Shown here: positions 31,954-42,653 of the stretch, one piece after another
Layout of the letters: every line of letters starts with the position of its first letter
Position numbering within the stretch: the first letter of the stretch is position 1
Source: Phytophthora sp. 'mugwort'
Lineage: Eukaryota; Oomycota; Peronosporomycetes; Peronosporales; Peronosporaceae
Length of the DNA: 64,000 nt
Assembly: GCA_033558025.1 (NCBI GenBank)
Contig: JAUCEF010000016.1
Coordinates: 3,348,001 to 3,412,000, forward strand
Direction: 5' to 3'
The notes under the pieces: model-generated
Databases searched by the model: none
Seen by the model: only the letters and a program-made list of their open reading frames with translations
What the model was told of the DNA's origin: nothing
Program-made: the position numbers and the translations under genes

Positions 31954-33715
31954 GTATTGCTATATACCTAAAAATAATACTTAGTATTTGCTTCTGCATA
32001 CACTGACTGTGGCCTATTTGAGTTTATTTCACTGACCTATAGAAGCCTTATATGCAGAAAGACGTGTCTGAATGTCAGCCGTCTGTAGGTGGGTTTGTTG
32101 CTTTTGCATGAAGGGTGTTGAGTCTGCAATTATTTTGCTTGTCGTGGGGTTGGGGATTGAAGCTCCTCCGGTGCTGTGTGTGTAGAGTTGTAAGTCCGGC
32201 AAAAGTATTTGTGCTGCTAAACCGGATTAAGTTGGGAGTTGGCTGATCTATCGTCCGTTTTATCTTGCAAACGCCTTGGTTATGTAATATTGAATAGATG
32301 AATGCGTATATGTATGGCTATGAAGATAGTGCGTTACATCGCATGATTAATGCTCGGTTTGCGTAATTTTCAAAATAGCTTCACCAGCATTCACTCCTAA
32401 TTCCACATTCCGGGTGCGCACTTTCAGCACTCGAGCTGCGCCCAGAAAAATGTTGCCTCCCAAGCCCATAGCGAGAGGTATTGACGGGCGACCGTGCGAG
32501 GATGTGGTGTAGTTAATATGTAGCACGAGGGCAGGAGGAAGACCGAGCTTTGTAGTGTGGGATATTTCGTCAAAGAGCAGGAAAAAAGGACGTGTGTGCT
32601 AGAAATGCTCCGAGTTGATCCCCAACACCAAGGTCGAGAAGCTGGATCGCCACATTCTGAGAAACTATAATAGTGGATGGAGAAGGACACATTAAATCTC
32701 GCAGTTGCCCAGTAGGGGCGACCCACCAAACCCGAGTCAGTATTGATCCACCCGCGGCACACGTTGAAGATGGTAACAGCGGCCGCAGCACCCGCTTCAC
32801 CAGAATGACCAAAGCCGAATTCAACAAATGTGCTGCCTATTATATTTTGAGTTAGGAGCTGCATTCGAACTGTGGAGCAGCCAAGCTTCGTGCAACTAGT
32901 AACAGAAGGCCGTGCTGGGCTTACGGTGCCGCGCCTTCCCTTGTTGCAGGGAGTCTATTAAATGCCACCTACGACGACGAGATGGAAACCCTGAAGATTC
33001 TCAAGACGATTGAGTTCGGTTTGCTCGCTTGTCCCTCCGTCTAAGAACCAAGTCTTGCTTTATTTTGCTTTAGTACAACGACGCATTTTTTCATCGGTTT
33101 GCTACAGTTTATTTGTCACCGATGTGCCGCCATCGCAACTACTTGGAGCTCATTGGAGTCCATGGATTTTCGTCGCTGATAAATCCGGATCAATCTGATA
33201 AATCTGTCATTTAAACTGGTTTTCGCCGCGACAAAACCAACTATGTGTGTCATAGAAGATCGTGGTTCTTGTTTTTGCCAGTAGCTTCGTGGCTCGGACG
33301 CGGTTCCAGCTGGCTTACCCCATTGTACGGAGTAGAACGAGTTGAGGTTCTGGACGTTTGGGTGCTGACCCGGTTGCTTGGTCATATTTTGCCTCTGCAT
33401 ACACTGGGGTTGACAAAACCCCTTAAGAATATCCTGAAGTTAAGAGATTCTTGCCTCGGTTTTTGTATCGAACGGGAAATGCAACTCGAAGATAACTGTT
33501 TAGTTCATTTCTGTTCGCTCCGTTATCATGCACCTATCCATAGTATGACTCTAATATCGATCATATTGTTTTGTCATGATAAAATACTTCGGAGTGTAAA
33601 GTTAATTATATAATCACCGTCATGGCATACACATACATGTACTATACAGTATGAGCAATAGAAACTGCGTATACCGTATATGGCTCACATCTCATTTGTC
33701 GAAGTCGGATGGAAT
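31954..33715. other. Intergenic region with a decayed minus-strand ORF
   Basis: There is no intact gene between the giant gene and the dioxygenase. The only coding-like signal is the minus-strand stretch at 32,341-32,872, listed separately. A plus-strand frame at 33,245-33,613 has no known motif, and the rest is AT-rich. Confidence 0.45.
32341..32872 (-). pseudogene. Unidentified decayed ORF, possibly beta-rich
   Basis: Two minus-strand segments look protein-coding. The upstream one reads IGSTFVEFGFGHSGEAGAAA and GWINTDSGLVGRPYW. The downstream one reads DEISHTTKLGLPPALVLHIN, PLAMGLGGNIFLGAARVLK and NVELGVNAGEAILKITQ, then TAA at about 32,345. Alternating hydrophobic/Gly patterns suggest beta-strands, as in a mitochondrial beta-barrel or DNAJC11-like domain, but this is only an impression. 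Frames shift near 32,600-32,690. No start codon or promoter is evident. Confidence 0.3.
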
Positions 33716-34895
33716 TTACGGTTTGTCAGCTTCAGCATCGAAGTAAGGAATTTCACCTTGCGTGGTCACTCGAACCGCGTGTCTGTTTCCCGGTAGATAA
33801 TCGAACGTCGCGAAGTGAGCGGTGATGCGGTTGTCCCAGATCGCCACCGCGTTCTTGGACCAGCGGAATCGCACTTGAAACTCGTGGCCCTCGGTGATGT
33901 GTTTATACAGCAACTTAAGCACCGCATCTATATGACAAAAACAACGATTATTTTTCTACCCAACAGCAACTTTTATTCTCAAGTGGCAAGAACTCCGTAC
34001 CTGACTCGCGAGAAGAGAGCTACGGGATTCGTTTAGTGAACGCGGGATTCACGAATAAAGCCTTACGTCCAGTCACCGGGTGAGTGCGCACAACCGGGTG
34101 CTCAAACTCCACCGGAGGGCGACGAATCGTGTGTCCACGTCGTTCTGCTCGCTCCGCTTGGGCTTTGCTGCTGTGAATTGCAGTCAGCCCCTCGACGAAC
34201 TTCTTGAACAATGGTGTTAAACGTTCGTAAGCCTCGTAGGCAGAAGCCCATAACGTGTCACCACCAAGTGGAGGGTTTGTCAACACTTTGAAACTGGTAT
34301 ACGATGGAGGCTGCCGTTCGTTGGACACGTCGCTGTGCCACACATTATCGGGGTCGTATTGCTGGCGCTTGATGATGCGGTCACTGTTCTGCACCGAGTT
34401 CTCGACCACCAGCACTTCTGGGTGCCCTTCCGGGTGGCCCAGGTTCTGGTGCACATGCAGAGGACCATAGTAGCGACTGAGGTCCAGCTGCTGTTCGATG
34501 GTAATCTCCTGCTCGCGGAAGAACACCACGCCGCGGTGTGCCACCAACAGGGCAAGCTCGTCGCGCTGCGCGTCCGTGAGTTCGTGCAGTTGAATCCCCG
34601 ACAGTTCGGTGCCAATTTTCGGGGCCAGATGAGTCACCGTGGCGTGCTTTAGCAGGTTCTTGAATGTCGGGTCAGCCTTCACTCCTCGGTCCTCGTACGG
34701 CAACACTGGAATCGGGTCGTACTTAGTTGTGGGGTAAACACTGCGCAGTTCCGGGTGCTCAAACTCGAAGTGTTCCACCTCATCATTGAGTGCATTCTTG
34801 ATGGGCTTGGGCTTCGTTGCAGGACCCGTCTTCTCCACAATTGAAGAAGTGTTGGTAGAAGCCACGGTCTGGATGTCTAGGTGTTGAGGGGCCAT
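33716..34895 (-). pseudogene. TauD/TfdA-type 2-oxoglutarate dioxygenase with in-frame stop (two exons)
   Basis: Exon 1 (34,895-34,001) and exon 2 (33,927-33,716) are joined by a 73-bp intron (33,928-34,000, GTACGG...ATATAG) and would give 368 residues. TauD-family landmarks: HLAPKIGTELSGIQLHEL, GVVFFREQEI, the iron-binding WHSDVS (HxD), NPPLGGDTLWAS, and in exon 2 the distal His in RITAHFATFDY and the 2-oxoglutarate Arg region RHAVRVT. A TAG at 34,022-34,020 (codon 292) interrupts the frame just before the intron, between TKRIP and LSSRESD, although both sides are otherwise intact. The product would be a sulfonate/taurine-type dioxygenase. It is a recent pseudogene, a null allele or a base-call error. 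Confidence 0.75.
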
Positions 34896-35272
34896 TGTTG
34901 TCGTTAAGTGAATTTGGAAAGTGAGCAGACAAATGCAGCACTAACACGAGTATGGAGCAGCTCAAGGAGATTTCCGTCATTGTCAAACCCAAAAGCTGCG
35001 CCATGTAGGGTTGTTGGCGGTGCTGGTGACATTGCCGCTTTCGGCGCTTTTCATTGGTTTCGCATTGACACGTTTTACGTTAATGTCACCACCTGTACGA
35101 AACATGCCAAAACCTAAACCCCACGTGGCAAATCAACGACACATGTGATTTTTGCCCACTTCAACATGCAAAATGCACAATAATTGCGTCTAGAATAATT
35201 CCAACGCGATGGCTTTCCCTACTATTTATACACTGTCCAAGCCTAGAGATAGTGAAGCAAAGCTGCTTCATC

Positions 35273-37462
35273 ATGGCATGGGTGAACCGCACCACCCGCG
35301 ACGATTGTCCCGGTGGTCTCCCGGTGAAGCTCGGCACATCATCGAACCTTGGTCCTGGGTGTTACGAAGCTGCACCGTCGCGTCTAGTACGGCCAAATGC
35401 TGCGGCCTTTGGATCCGGCGAGAAACTTGTGCGTGGTGTCAATGCTGGCTCCATCAAAGGAGTGACAATGATAACCCCAGGACCAGGAGCGTATACCACA
35501 AACAACCAAACAGGTTGGGAATCGCCTATCAAAAGCAAGGCATCGGCTACGTCAAATTTCCAGTCCAAGTCTCAGCGACTTGGTGATGTAAAGCTCCGTC
35601 GGGGATTCAGCACGCCAGGCCCAGGGGCATACACCAAGCTAGACCCATTTGCGCAGAAATCCAAGACGTAAGAGATGCACAAATGCCTATCCTGTGTCCT
35701 CCACGTCGCTGACAACCACTGCTTGTGATGTGTGATAGGCACACAAGTGTTACCAACCATTTAGCACGAACTCCCCCATCCAATAGTAAGATCCGATGGA
35801 CACGGCTCCCAACTGCTCCGTCCATCCCGACTGTCTCGCAAAGTTTTGGATACGAGCAAGGAGCATATGGCAAACTGGTTCGTCACGAACCTGCCAAAGT
35901 CGGGCATTCTGGTTGCGGAAATGATACGCTTGGGCCAGGAGAGTACGAGCCGTTGCGAGGCTTAAAAAGCATCAACAAGACCCGCACAACCGATTTCTCT
36001 AAGGGTAAAGTGACTCGATTCATTGAGCACGAAGTCCGAGCAAAAGCTGAGGTTCCTGGCCCAGGAGAGTACAAAAACACAGGAGATAACACTGCACTTA
36101 AAGACCCTGCGCGAATCAGTGCTGTATTTAAGTCGGCCCTTACTCGAGAGCAAGCTGCACCAACTACGGCGACGAGAAACGTACCTGGGCCTGGGGCGTA
36201 CCATCCGAACCAGACCCACGGATTTACAACGGAGACGAAGCCTGAGCACCTTCAATATTTCGGAAGTACTACAAGACGGTTCGAGGCTTCACAACGGTAA
36301 AGTAACTTAACTGTGACGAGCCAAGTAGATGGTAATTTTAACTGTTAGATGTACGTGTGCAGCGATGCACTCATTCCAGGTCCTGGCGCGTACTATTATC
36401 CACCATCAGGCAATACCCAGCAGCCACAATCAGTGCCCAGCAGGAGAAAAGCCCCATTCAGCTCGAAAAAGGAGCGTTTTGAAGTTCCAAAAGAGAAGGA
36501 TCAGTGTTTGGCTGCACCAGGGTCTTACGAGATACCATCAGCCGTATCGGACCTGTTAAACAAAGTGGTAAGACGTGTATGTTTTATCAGCAAAATGTGC
36601 TAATTGCCACTGATCATTTTTTTCGAATCTTAATTTGCCTCTTTTAGACAAGCCGGGTGACAGATTTTGGAAGTACTACAAAACGTTTCGACACAATTTC
36701 ATCAGGAGCTGCTAATGAGACACTCGAGTCCCAGTTAGTACGAGATATGAAAGCGCAAGAAGCAGATCGACAGAATTTTGGACAAAACAACAAGAAACGA
36801 CTACAGCCCAAGGCGTCGTCCATGTTCGCTTCATCAACAAATCGGCCACACCAGTCTCAAAAAGCCACAGGTCCATCACCAGGCGACTACGAGGTTTGAA
36901 TTTAACGAAACTTGTTAAAATGTCGACTGTGTATAACGTCGACTGTTTCTTATACCAGATTCAACGCTCGTGGAATGCACCTGGAGCACAAGGAGCGTTC
37001 AAGTCGGGCATCGACCGAATGAAAGACAAGCCAAGCCCCACTGTGTTTGTCCCTGTACGTTTGCTAGTGTTTCTGGTTTCTGGTGCTTCTTGTTCACAGA
37101 TTTCACGTGAGCAGGGTCCTGGGTCGTATTCGACGGAGCGATTGGAGCAGAAACCGCTGCACAAGGCGCGGCCAAACGTGTTCTACGCAGCGGTGCGTGT
37201 CGTAATCCCTAGTAAAAATAATTGTTCGTGGTCTCATTATTGTGTTATATTGCAACAGGAACCTCGATTCAAGGACAAGTTGCCGAAAGTGCCCGTACTG
37301 GTACGTTCAGTTACTGACGATCAAACTCCACTAAGCACTAATATTTCACTATATGTGCAGGGACCCGGACAATACAACACGGACACAGTCGAGTCGGACT
37401 GGAATCGCCCCACACACAACATCTCCATCGCTACCGAAATGGAGCTGGCAATGATACAATAA
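35273..37462 (+). CDS. Sperm-tail PG-rich repeat (STPG/SHIPPO) protein, 8 exons
   Basis: Exons 35,273-35,667; 35,739-36,296; 36,363-36,567; 36,648-36,893; 36,959-37,054; 37,100-37,192; 37,259-37,300; and 37,361-37,462 join in frame through seven GT/AG introns of 45-80 bp to encode 578 residues. PG-rich repeats recur throughout: LGPGCYEA, TPGPGAYTT, TPGPGAYTK, LGPGEYEP, VPGPGEYK, VPGPGAYHP, IPGPGAYYY, SPGDYE, GPGSYS and GPGQYNT. FGSTTRRF and FGSTTKRF act as spacers. STPG proteins line axonemal microtubules as inner proteins in other eukaryotes, so a role in the zoospore flagellum is inferred. The start is taken at MAWVNRTT; an in-frame upstream ATG at 35,252 would add seven residues. Confidence 0.85.
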
Positions 37463-37591
37463 AATGTAGCCATCTGACGGTACTGATAAAATTTGAAAAA
37501 AACCCAACAAATATCAATACCTTATCCGTCTGTGTAAGTCCGAATTTCCGCCCAGTGCTTGGACCTCCCAGACGCAACGCGGAAGCAATCG

Positions 37592-40500
37592 ATGGGGGAA
37601 ACTGGATGCGGTCGATCGGCCACTTCGGGCGGCAAGGAGCGCACTCCCGCCGTCTCCACACCGTCGCAGCGCACCCCAGTCGACGCAGCTCCGTCTGTCG
37701 CATCCAACACGCCGTCCACTGCCTCCCGTAGAGCAGCACAAGCGTCAGAATCAGCATCGACCGGGGACGCCTCCGTATCGGGCGATGGCGGCGCCCCTAC
37801 CGCCGATTTCTCAGTGACACAGCGGCCTCCGCGGTCGGAGAAGCCGCGCAAGACGTCGAAAACGCCCACAAGCAACTCTGTTGACCGTAAACGCCGCAAA
37901 ATCAGCACCAGCGGGGGCAATACGCCGCTCCAGACGCCGCCCGAGGCCCCCGCAGCTTCGCTAGAGCCCGAGAGTCCGTTGCTGTCGGATTCGCAGTGGG
38001 AGACTGAGATCGCTGGCTTCGGCACGGTTCTCAACGACGTGCTGCACTGCGTGACGAACCGCGAGCTGGTCACCAAGACAGCCGAGTACATGGCCACGTT
38101 TCCGCAGCACGCACTGCGCTTCCAGATCAAAATGAAGCAGGTACTAATAGTCTCTAAAACTTACCTTTAAAAGCTGCTGCCGCTACTAAACCACCACCTC
38201 ACACAAAAGCCACACTTCGACCAGCAGTGAAGTGCCTCTTCATCCACACAACTTACATGGTAGTCTAGTTTATGGTGTATTTATCTGTGTATTTATTGAC
38301 TTGGTGCTAGCTGGGGTTGGTATCTGACTGTGCTGTGTGTACTGGTGGCGGCGTGCTTAATAGAATAGACCTCTGTAGTCGCATGCTTTCCTCTTAGTTG
38401 GTCGTCACACGGAACTAATTTGTCTTGCTGTTTGCTGTTGTCTATAGCGAGCATATGCCGAAGGAGCACGAGGATTCCAGGCCAAGTTGATGTTGTTCTA
38501 CGTACTACACGAGTTCTTAAAGTCGTTCGAAGGAGGACGACTGCAACAAGTGCAGCGCGAATGGTTCCAGACGGTGGACGAGGTGATTAACGCCTGTGCC
38601 AGGGAGATCCGCTACGGCGACAAGCGCAACTCGGAGGAAAACCGGAAGCGAGTCTTTAAGGTGAGCTGGTAGATGCCTGAGTTTCTGCTGATATTGATCC
38701 CGAAAGACTGACAGTTTGATCCTATGGTGCACTATGCAGACTCTCGCTCGGTGGGAAGAGCTGAAACTGTATCCACGAAGGATCAAGACCTGGAAAAGCT
38801 TAGTCATGGGAGAGTGCAAGCCTCGCAGAGCTCCCGTGCCACTGCCGCGCAGCGAAACGGAACGACAAGCTGAAGCACCTGACCAGCTTCAGTCGTTTGA
38901 ACTGCCGCCTCCAAGCACGCCACAGTTGCAACTTGATCGGTCCAACTGCCCACTGGTCTTTGAGCGCCACAATTTTGACGACAGACCCGAGGAGAAGCAG
39001 CACTGGCGCTACACAGCTATCGCCTTTATCGATATCTTGTCGCGGTGTCTTGGTCTGAGCAGTGACATTGCGCTCACTGCCTGCATCTTCTTCCATCGGG
39101 TATTCGATCGAGGCATTTACGCTCGTGAGCGGTATAAGTTTGCTGCCGCTTGTCTCTTTCTCTCGGCTAAGGCCTCTAGCAAGCGGATGAAGTTGCTGCG
39201 TATGGTTCGTATCATGTACGACATTTTAGAGACCCCTTTGTTCGCTGGTGATGAGGAATTGCTAGAGATTGAGCGTTTGCAGCTACTTTACTACGAGATG
39301 GAAGTACTTCAAGGCATTAACTTCGACTTGACGACGGAAATGCCGTTCTACTATCTTCGTCGAGTTTCCGAGAATATGCCGGAGAAATGTACGTGGCTGG
39401 CTGTGTATTAGTACTACTTCCCATGCAACGACATAGCTAACGTCATTATGTTCTTTTGTTGTTGCTCTGCAGTCCGAGTCTCTATTGCTGACGACGCGCA
39501 AACAGTCCTCGAAGAATTGTACGTTAGCTAAGGCAATTATTTGACCTTGAAATTGTATGTGGCGACTAACAATATTGATTGAAAACATCTACAGGTTTTT
39601 CTTGCCAGTGTGTGTGGATATCTCTCCGCAGCTATTGGGTGAAGCAGCGGCTTACATTGCAACTTGGAACAAGGGCAAAGACTTTAAGTTTAAGTGGTGT
39701 AGCCCTAGTCAGGAAGGACCCACTTTTAACGAGCGGACAGCGAGTACGTACTTAGTATCATGACCGAGGCAGTTCAGTGTGCTTACTACGCTCTTTCTTG
39801 CGTTATTTTTTGTAGAGGATGCACTGCGAAGTTACCGAGCGCTTCAGAGATGGAAGAAAGGTCAACAGACAGAGTTTGACGCGCTGGTTAAATCGGCGAA
39901 CGCGTTAGAAGGTGAGGAGGCAACGAAACGTAAGCTGGCGTTCAAGTCTCAGCTGGGTGGTCTACGTTTGGATCCCTCAGTTATCCTGAACGAGGCAGAA
40001 TTCACCAAGAAGACAGAGGAAGACTCCAAAGAATGGGCAACAAGCGGCAAGAATAGCGTTGGCAATCGATCAAGACGGGAAAACAAATACAGGGATGATA
40101 ACGAGCCACGCATTAAGATGGAAAACCGGTCTCAAGCCAGCAGTCGGGAAGAAGATTATCGATCTGGACACAGCGACGATCGCGACCGGGATACTTACCG
40201 AGCCTGGAGTCGTAGCCGGAGCCGCAGTGGGAGCGACTCGCGCTACGGAAGGGGAAGCGGATCGACAGCGACGTATGAACGAGACGAAAGCCGACAGCGT
40301 AGTGGAGATCGTCGTGATCGTGATCGCGACCGATACGACTACGACGACTACGATGACAGTGATCGGTATCGTGAACGCAGACAAGGAGATGACAGGTATG
40401 GATCTCGCGACAGGTCTTCCACTTATGACAGAGAGGAGCGGGATTATGATCGTCGTAGCACACGAGATCTCGATTACCGTCGTGATCCATCATATTTCGA

Positions 40501-40843
40501 CCGTCGTGATCGGAAGTCAGACCGCAACGGTGGAAGTGGCCATCGTGAACGCGACAGCCGCAGCAACAGCCGTAGCAGGAGCCGATCTCGAAGCCCGCGG
40601 ATTTCTTCTAGGAGCAGCAGGAAGCGCAAACGAAGCTACAACAGCCGGGGTCGCTCAGGCAGTCGGAGCCGCAGTTCGAGTCGAAGCCATAGTCGAGACC
40701 GTAGCCAGTATTACCGGACAGAGGATCCATCGCCGTCTTCCAGAAGTTGGCGAGCGCACAAATCGAACAGATACGGCCCTGTTCGTACCAGTCATCGGGA
40801 CTCGGAACGACCTCGCATCAAGCAAGAGCGTAGCGCAGCTTAG
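37592..40843 (+). CDS. CID (CTD-interacting)-cyclin-RS domain fusion protein, 6 exons
   Basis: Exons 37,592-38,140; 38,448-38,660; 38,740-39,388; 39,473-39,518; 39,595-39,743; and 39,816-40,843 join in frame (introns 307, 79, 84, 76 and 72 bp) to give 877 residues. Residues about 135-290 form an all-helical CID/RPR-like unit: FGTVLNDVLHCVTNRELV, KMKQ-RAYAEGARGF, VLHEFLKSF and RWEELKLYPRRIKTW. Residues about 328-530 are a transcription-type cyclin (WRYTAIAFIDILSRCLGLS, ACIFFHRVF, FAAACLFLSAKASS, LQGINFDL). Residues about 600-877 are an RS/RD-rich tail as in cyclin L and SR proteins. The CID-cyclin junction lies inside exon 3, so it is not a mis-joining of two genes. The likely role is coupling of a CDK to the Pol II CTD and splicing. 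Confidence 0.8.
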
Positions 40844-41559
40844 TGCGTTTGCACTGCAGCGACGTCGGGTAAGCTGACGCGCAGTATAGTCTTGATGAGG
40901 GCTCAGATTCATTAAGTAAAGTTCTGTACTGGTTAGAATAGCGTTCTAACGGCGTGTGCTTTGTATTGTGTGAACGACAGTGTCTCTGTACCCTCAAACA
41001 ACCGAGAAATATCTCAAAACGTAATATTGAGACCGCATTTTCGAGGCGCAAGAGATGAATGCAGCATCTCTAGCTGATGTGGATAATAATCCTGTCTGAA
41101 CATTAAGGACAGAGACGACGAGGTGCAGCTGGTAGGCAGAGTGTGCGTGTCTGAGCCCGCTATATATTTTGCATGGATTGCTTTGATAAGGAGGCGAACT
41201 TCCTGTTAGTGCGTTGTGTTGGTATTCGTGCGTGGGTTGCCACGTCTTCGTTGGCTCACACTCGGTCTGTGCGTGTGCTTGCTTTGCTCTGTAGACGTTG
41301 CATTTGGCATCAAGCAAGCGAAACATATACAAGTGTAAGATGTAACCTGTCCACTGAAAGCCCAACTCTCAGCAATAGTACGTACGGATGAAGACAAGTA
41401 TGATAAAGGATATGAAAGTGACAGCAAGGTAATGTGACAAACGAATTTGAATAGTTGTCTGAGACTGCTACAAGGTCAGGAGACCCAGAGCACATCGAAT
41501 ATGGAAATAGTTGCCGGCCACTACGCGTGACTGGAGCTCACGTGCTGGACACCAGGAGC
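40844..41559. other. Intergenic, convergent 3' ends
   Basis: This lies between the CID-cyclin gene (plus) and the SOD-like gene (minus), which converge. No supported coding sequence. It should contain both 3' untranslated regions; I see no clear poly(A) signal beyond scattered A-rich stretches. Confidence 0.5.
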
Positions 41560-42403
41560 TTATTTGTAGTACGAGCCCGAGTCCGAGGTCCAGCCCGAGG
41601 TCTGCTTGCCGACAGCGCAGGCGATCCGAGGAGTGGCGTCGCCGCACACGGCGTGGAGGATCATGCTCCACTCGGGCGTGTTCTCTTCTGGCAGCGGGTA
41701 ATTGAGGTCGTAGTATTCACTGACCACTTGCTTGTCGTTGTCTAGCTCCAAGTCTCCGTGTTTGCCGGCCAGATCGCCTTTCTCGCAGACGAGTGGGTCC
41801 TTGGTGTACTCGTCCGGGTTACAGTTGTACTCCGGAGTCTTGAGCAGACAGTCGTCCGTGCCGATGAACTCGGAGTTAGGACCGCACGCCTTCAATGGAT
41901 CGTAGTGATTGCCCGTGATTGATAACGCACACTGCTCGAAGGACTCGGATTCGTAGTCGTTGGGCCACTTGACGTGGATGTGCCACTTGTACGCAGTCAC
42001 TTCCTCAGTGCAGTTACCGTCGAAGGCCATGATCTCGCTCTGATCCACATCGCTGAAGTCGAGATTGGTGGTGATCACAGCGCAGGTGGAGAAGGGCCCG
42101 GCGTACTGTACATTGATGGTGCCACTCACGCCGGCCGCATACTCCGGATCGAACGTGTACGTGTAAGCTGGCGGCGTACTGTACATTGATGGTGCCACTC
42201 ACGCCGGCCGCATACTCCGGATCGAACGTGTACGTGTAAGCTGGCAGCGCACTGTAGTCGTCTTGATCATAGCTGCTACTTTCGTCTTCGTAGCTGCTGC
42301 CTTCGTCGTCGTAGCCGTCTGAGGCATAATCATAATCGTCAGCATGACCAAAGGCCGCAAGGGTCGTTAGGGAGCAGATTGCGAGAATCTTGGAGCTCAA
42401 CAT
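41560..42403 (-). pseudogene. Secreted Cu-only superoxide dismutase-like protein, frameshifted by a 73-bp duplication
   Basis: ATG 42,403 starts a signal peptide (MLSSKILAICSLTTLAAFGHA), followed by an acidic, Tyr-rich linker (DYDYASDGYDDEGSSYEDE). The SOD-like domain then carries HIHVKW (paired His ligands), GNHYDPLKACGP (bridging-type His), CEKGDLAGKHGDL and MILHAVCG. The zinc-site layout of cytosolic Cu/Zn SOD is not evident, which matches extracellular Cu-only SODs of fungi and oomycetes. A 73-bp direct duplication (42,101-42,246) moves the second half to another frame, so the long domain ORF (from 42,198) is separated from its signal peptide. If the duplication is an assembly artefact, the gene is intact. 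Confidence 0.7.
42101..42246. repeat. 73-bp tandem duplication inside the SOD-like gene
   Basis: Copy 1 is 42,101-42,173 and copy 2 is 42,174-42,246; they match at 72 of 73 positions (only the last base differs). Each copy encodes TFDPEYAAGVSGTINVQY in its own frame. Because 73 is not a multiple of three, one extra copy shifts the frame. Confidence 0.95.
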
Positions 42404-42455
42404 CGTGTGACTTGGAAGACCGTTGGAAACTGTAAGATGCTGCTTGGTGCAAGGC

Positions 42456-42469
42456 GAATTGAAGAATGA
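42456..42469 (-). promoter_or_regulatory. Oomycete initiator-like element of the SOD-like gene
   Basis: On the minus strand, TCATTCTTCAATTC lies about 55-65 bases upstream of ATG 42,403. It fits the oomycete core promoter of an initiator (YCAYTYY) followed directly by a CAWTT-type flanking element. Distance and orientation fit a transcription start. Confidence 0.5.
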
Positions 42470-42653
42470 GTAGATGAAGAGGCACATGAGGTTTAACTTT
42501 TGTCGCTTTTCTTCCTGAGTTGTGAATGGATATGAATCAGGAACAGGCAATTAAGGTGATGAATCCTTTGATATATTAAGCAGGATCTCTGCAGTGACAG
42601 TCACTACCTTCACTGAACCTATGAGGCAGGAAAGCATCTAGATGAAGTATCTT

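Noticed and set aside
37522..38130. 202-codon minus-strand frame opposite CID-cyclin exon 1
   Set aside because: Antisense of a GC-rich, low-complexity exon; the plus-strand exon has a proper start, splice site and domain.
40059..40877. 272-codon plus-strand frame and minus-strand frames across the RS-rich region
   Set aside because: Ser/Arg/Asp repeats leave long stop-free runs in all frames. Only the frame joined to the cyclin by introns has a coherent RS/RD tail.
42101..42246. Intron created by the 73-bp duplication (GT in one copy, AG in the other)
   Set aside because: The duplicated unit lacks an AG|GT overlap at equivalent positions. The best GTAC/ACAG pairing would remove 74 bases and leave the frame one base off.
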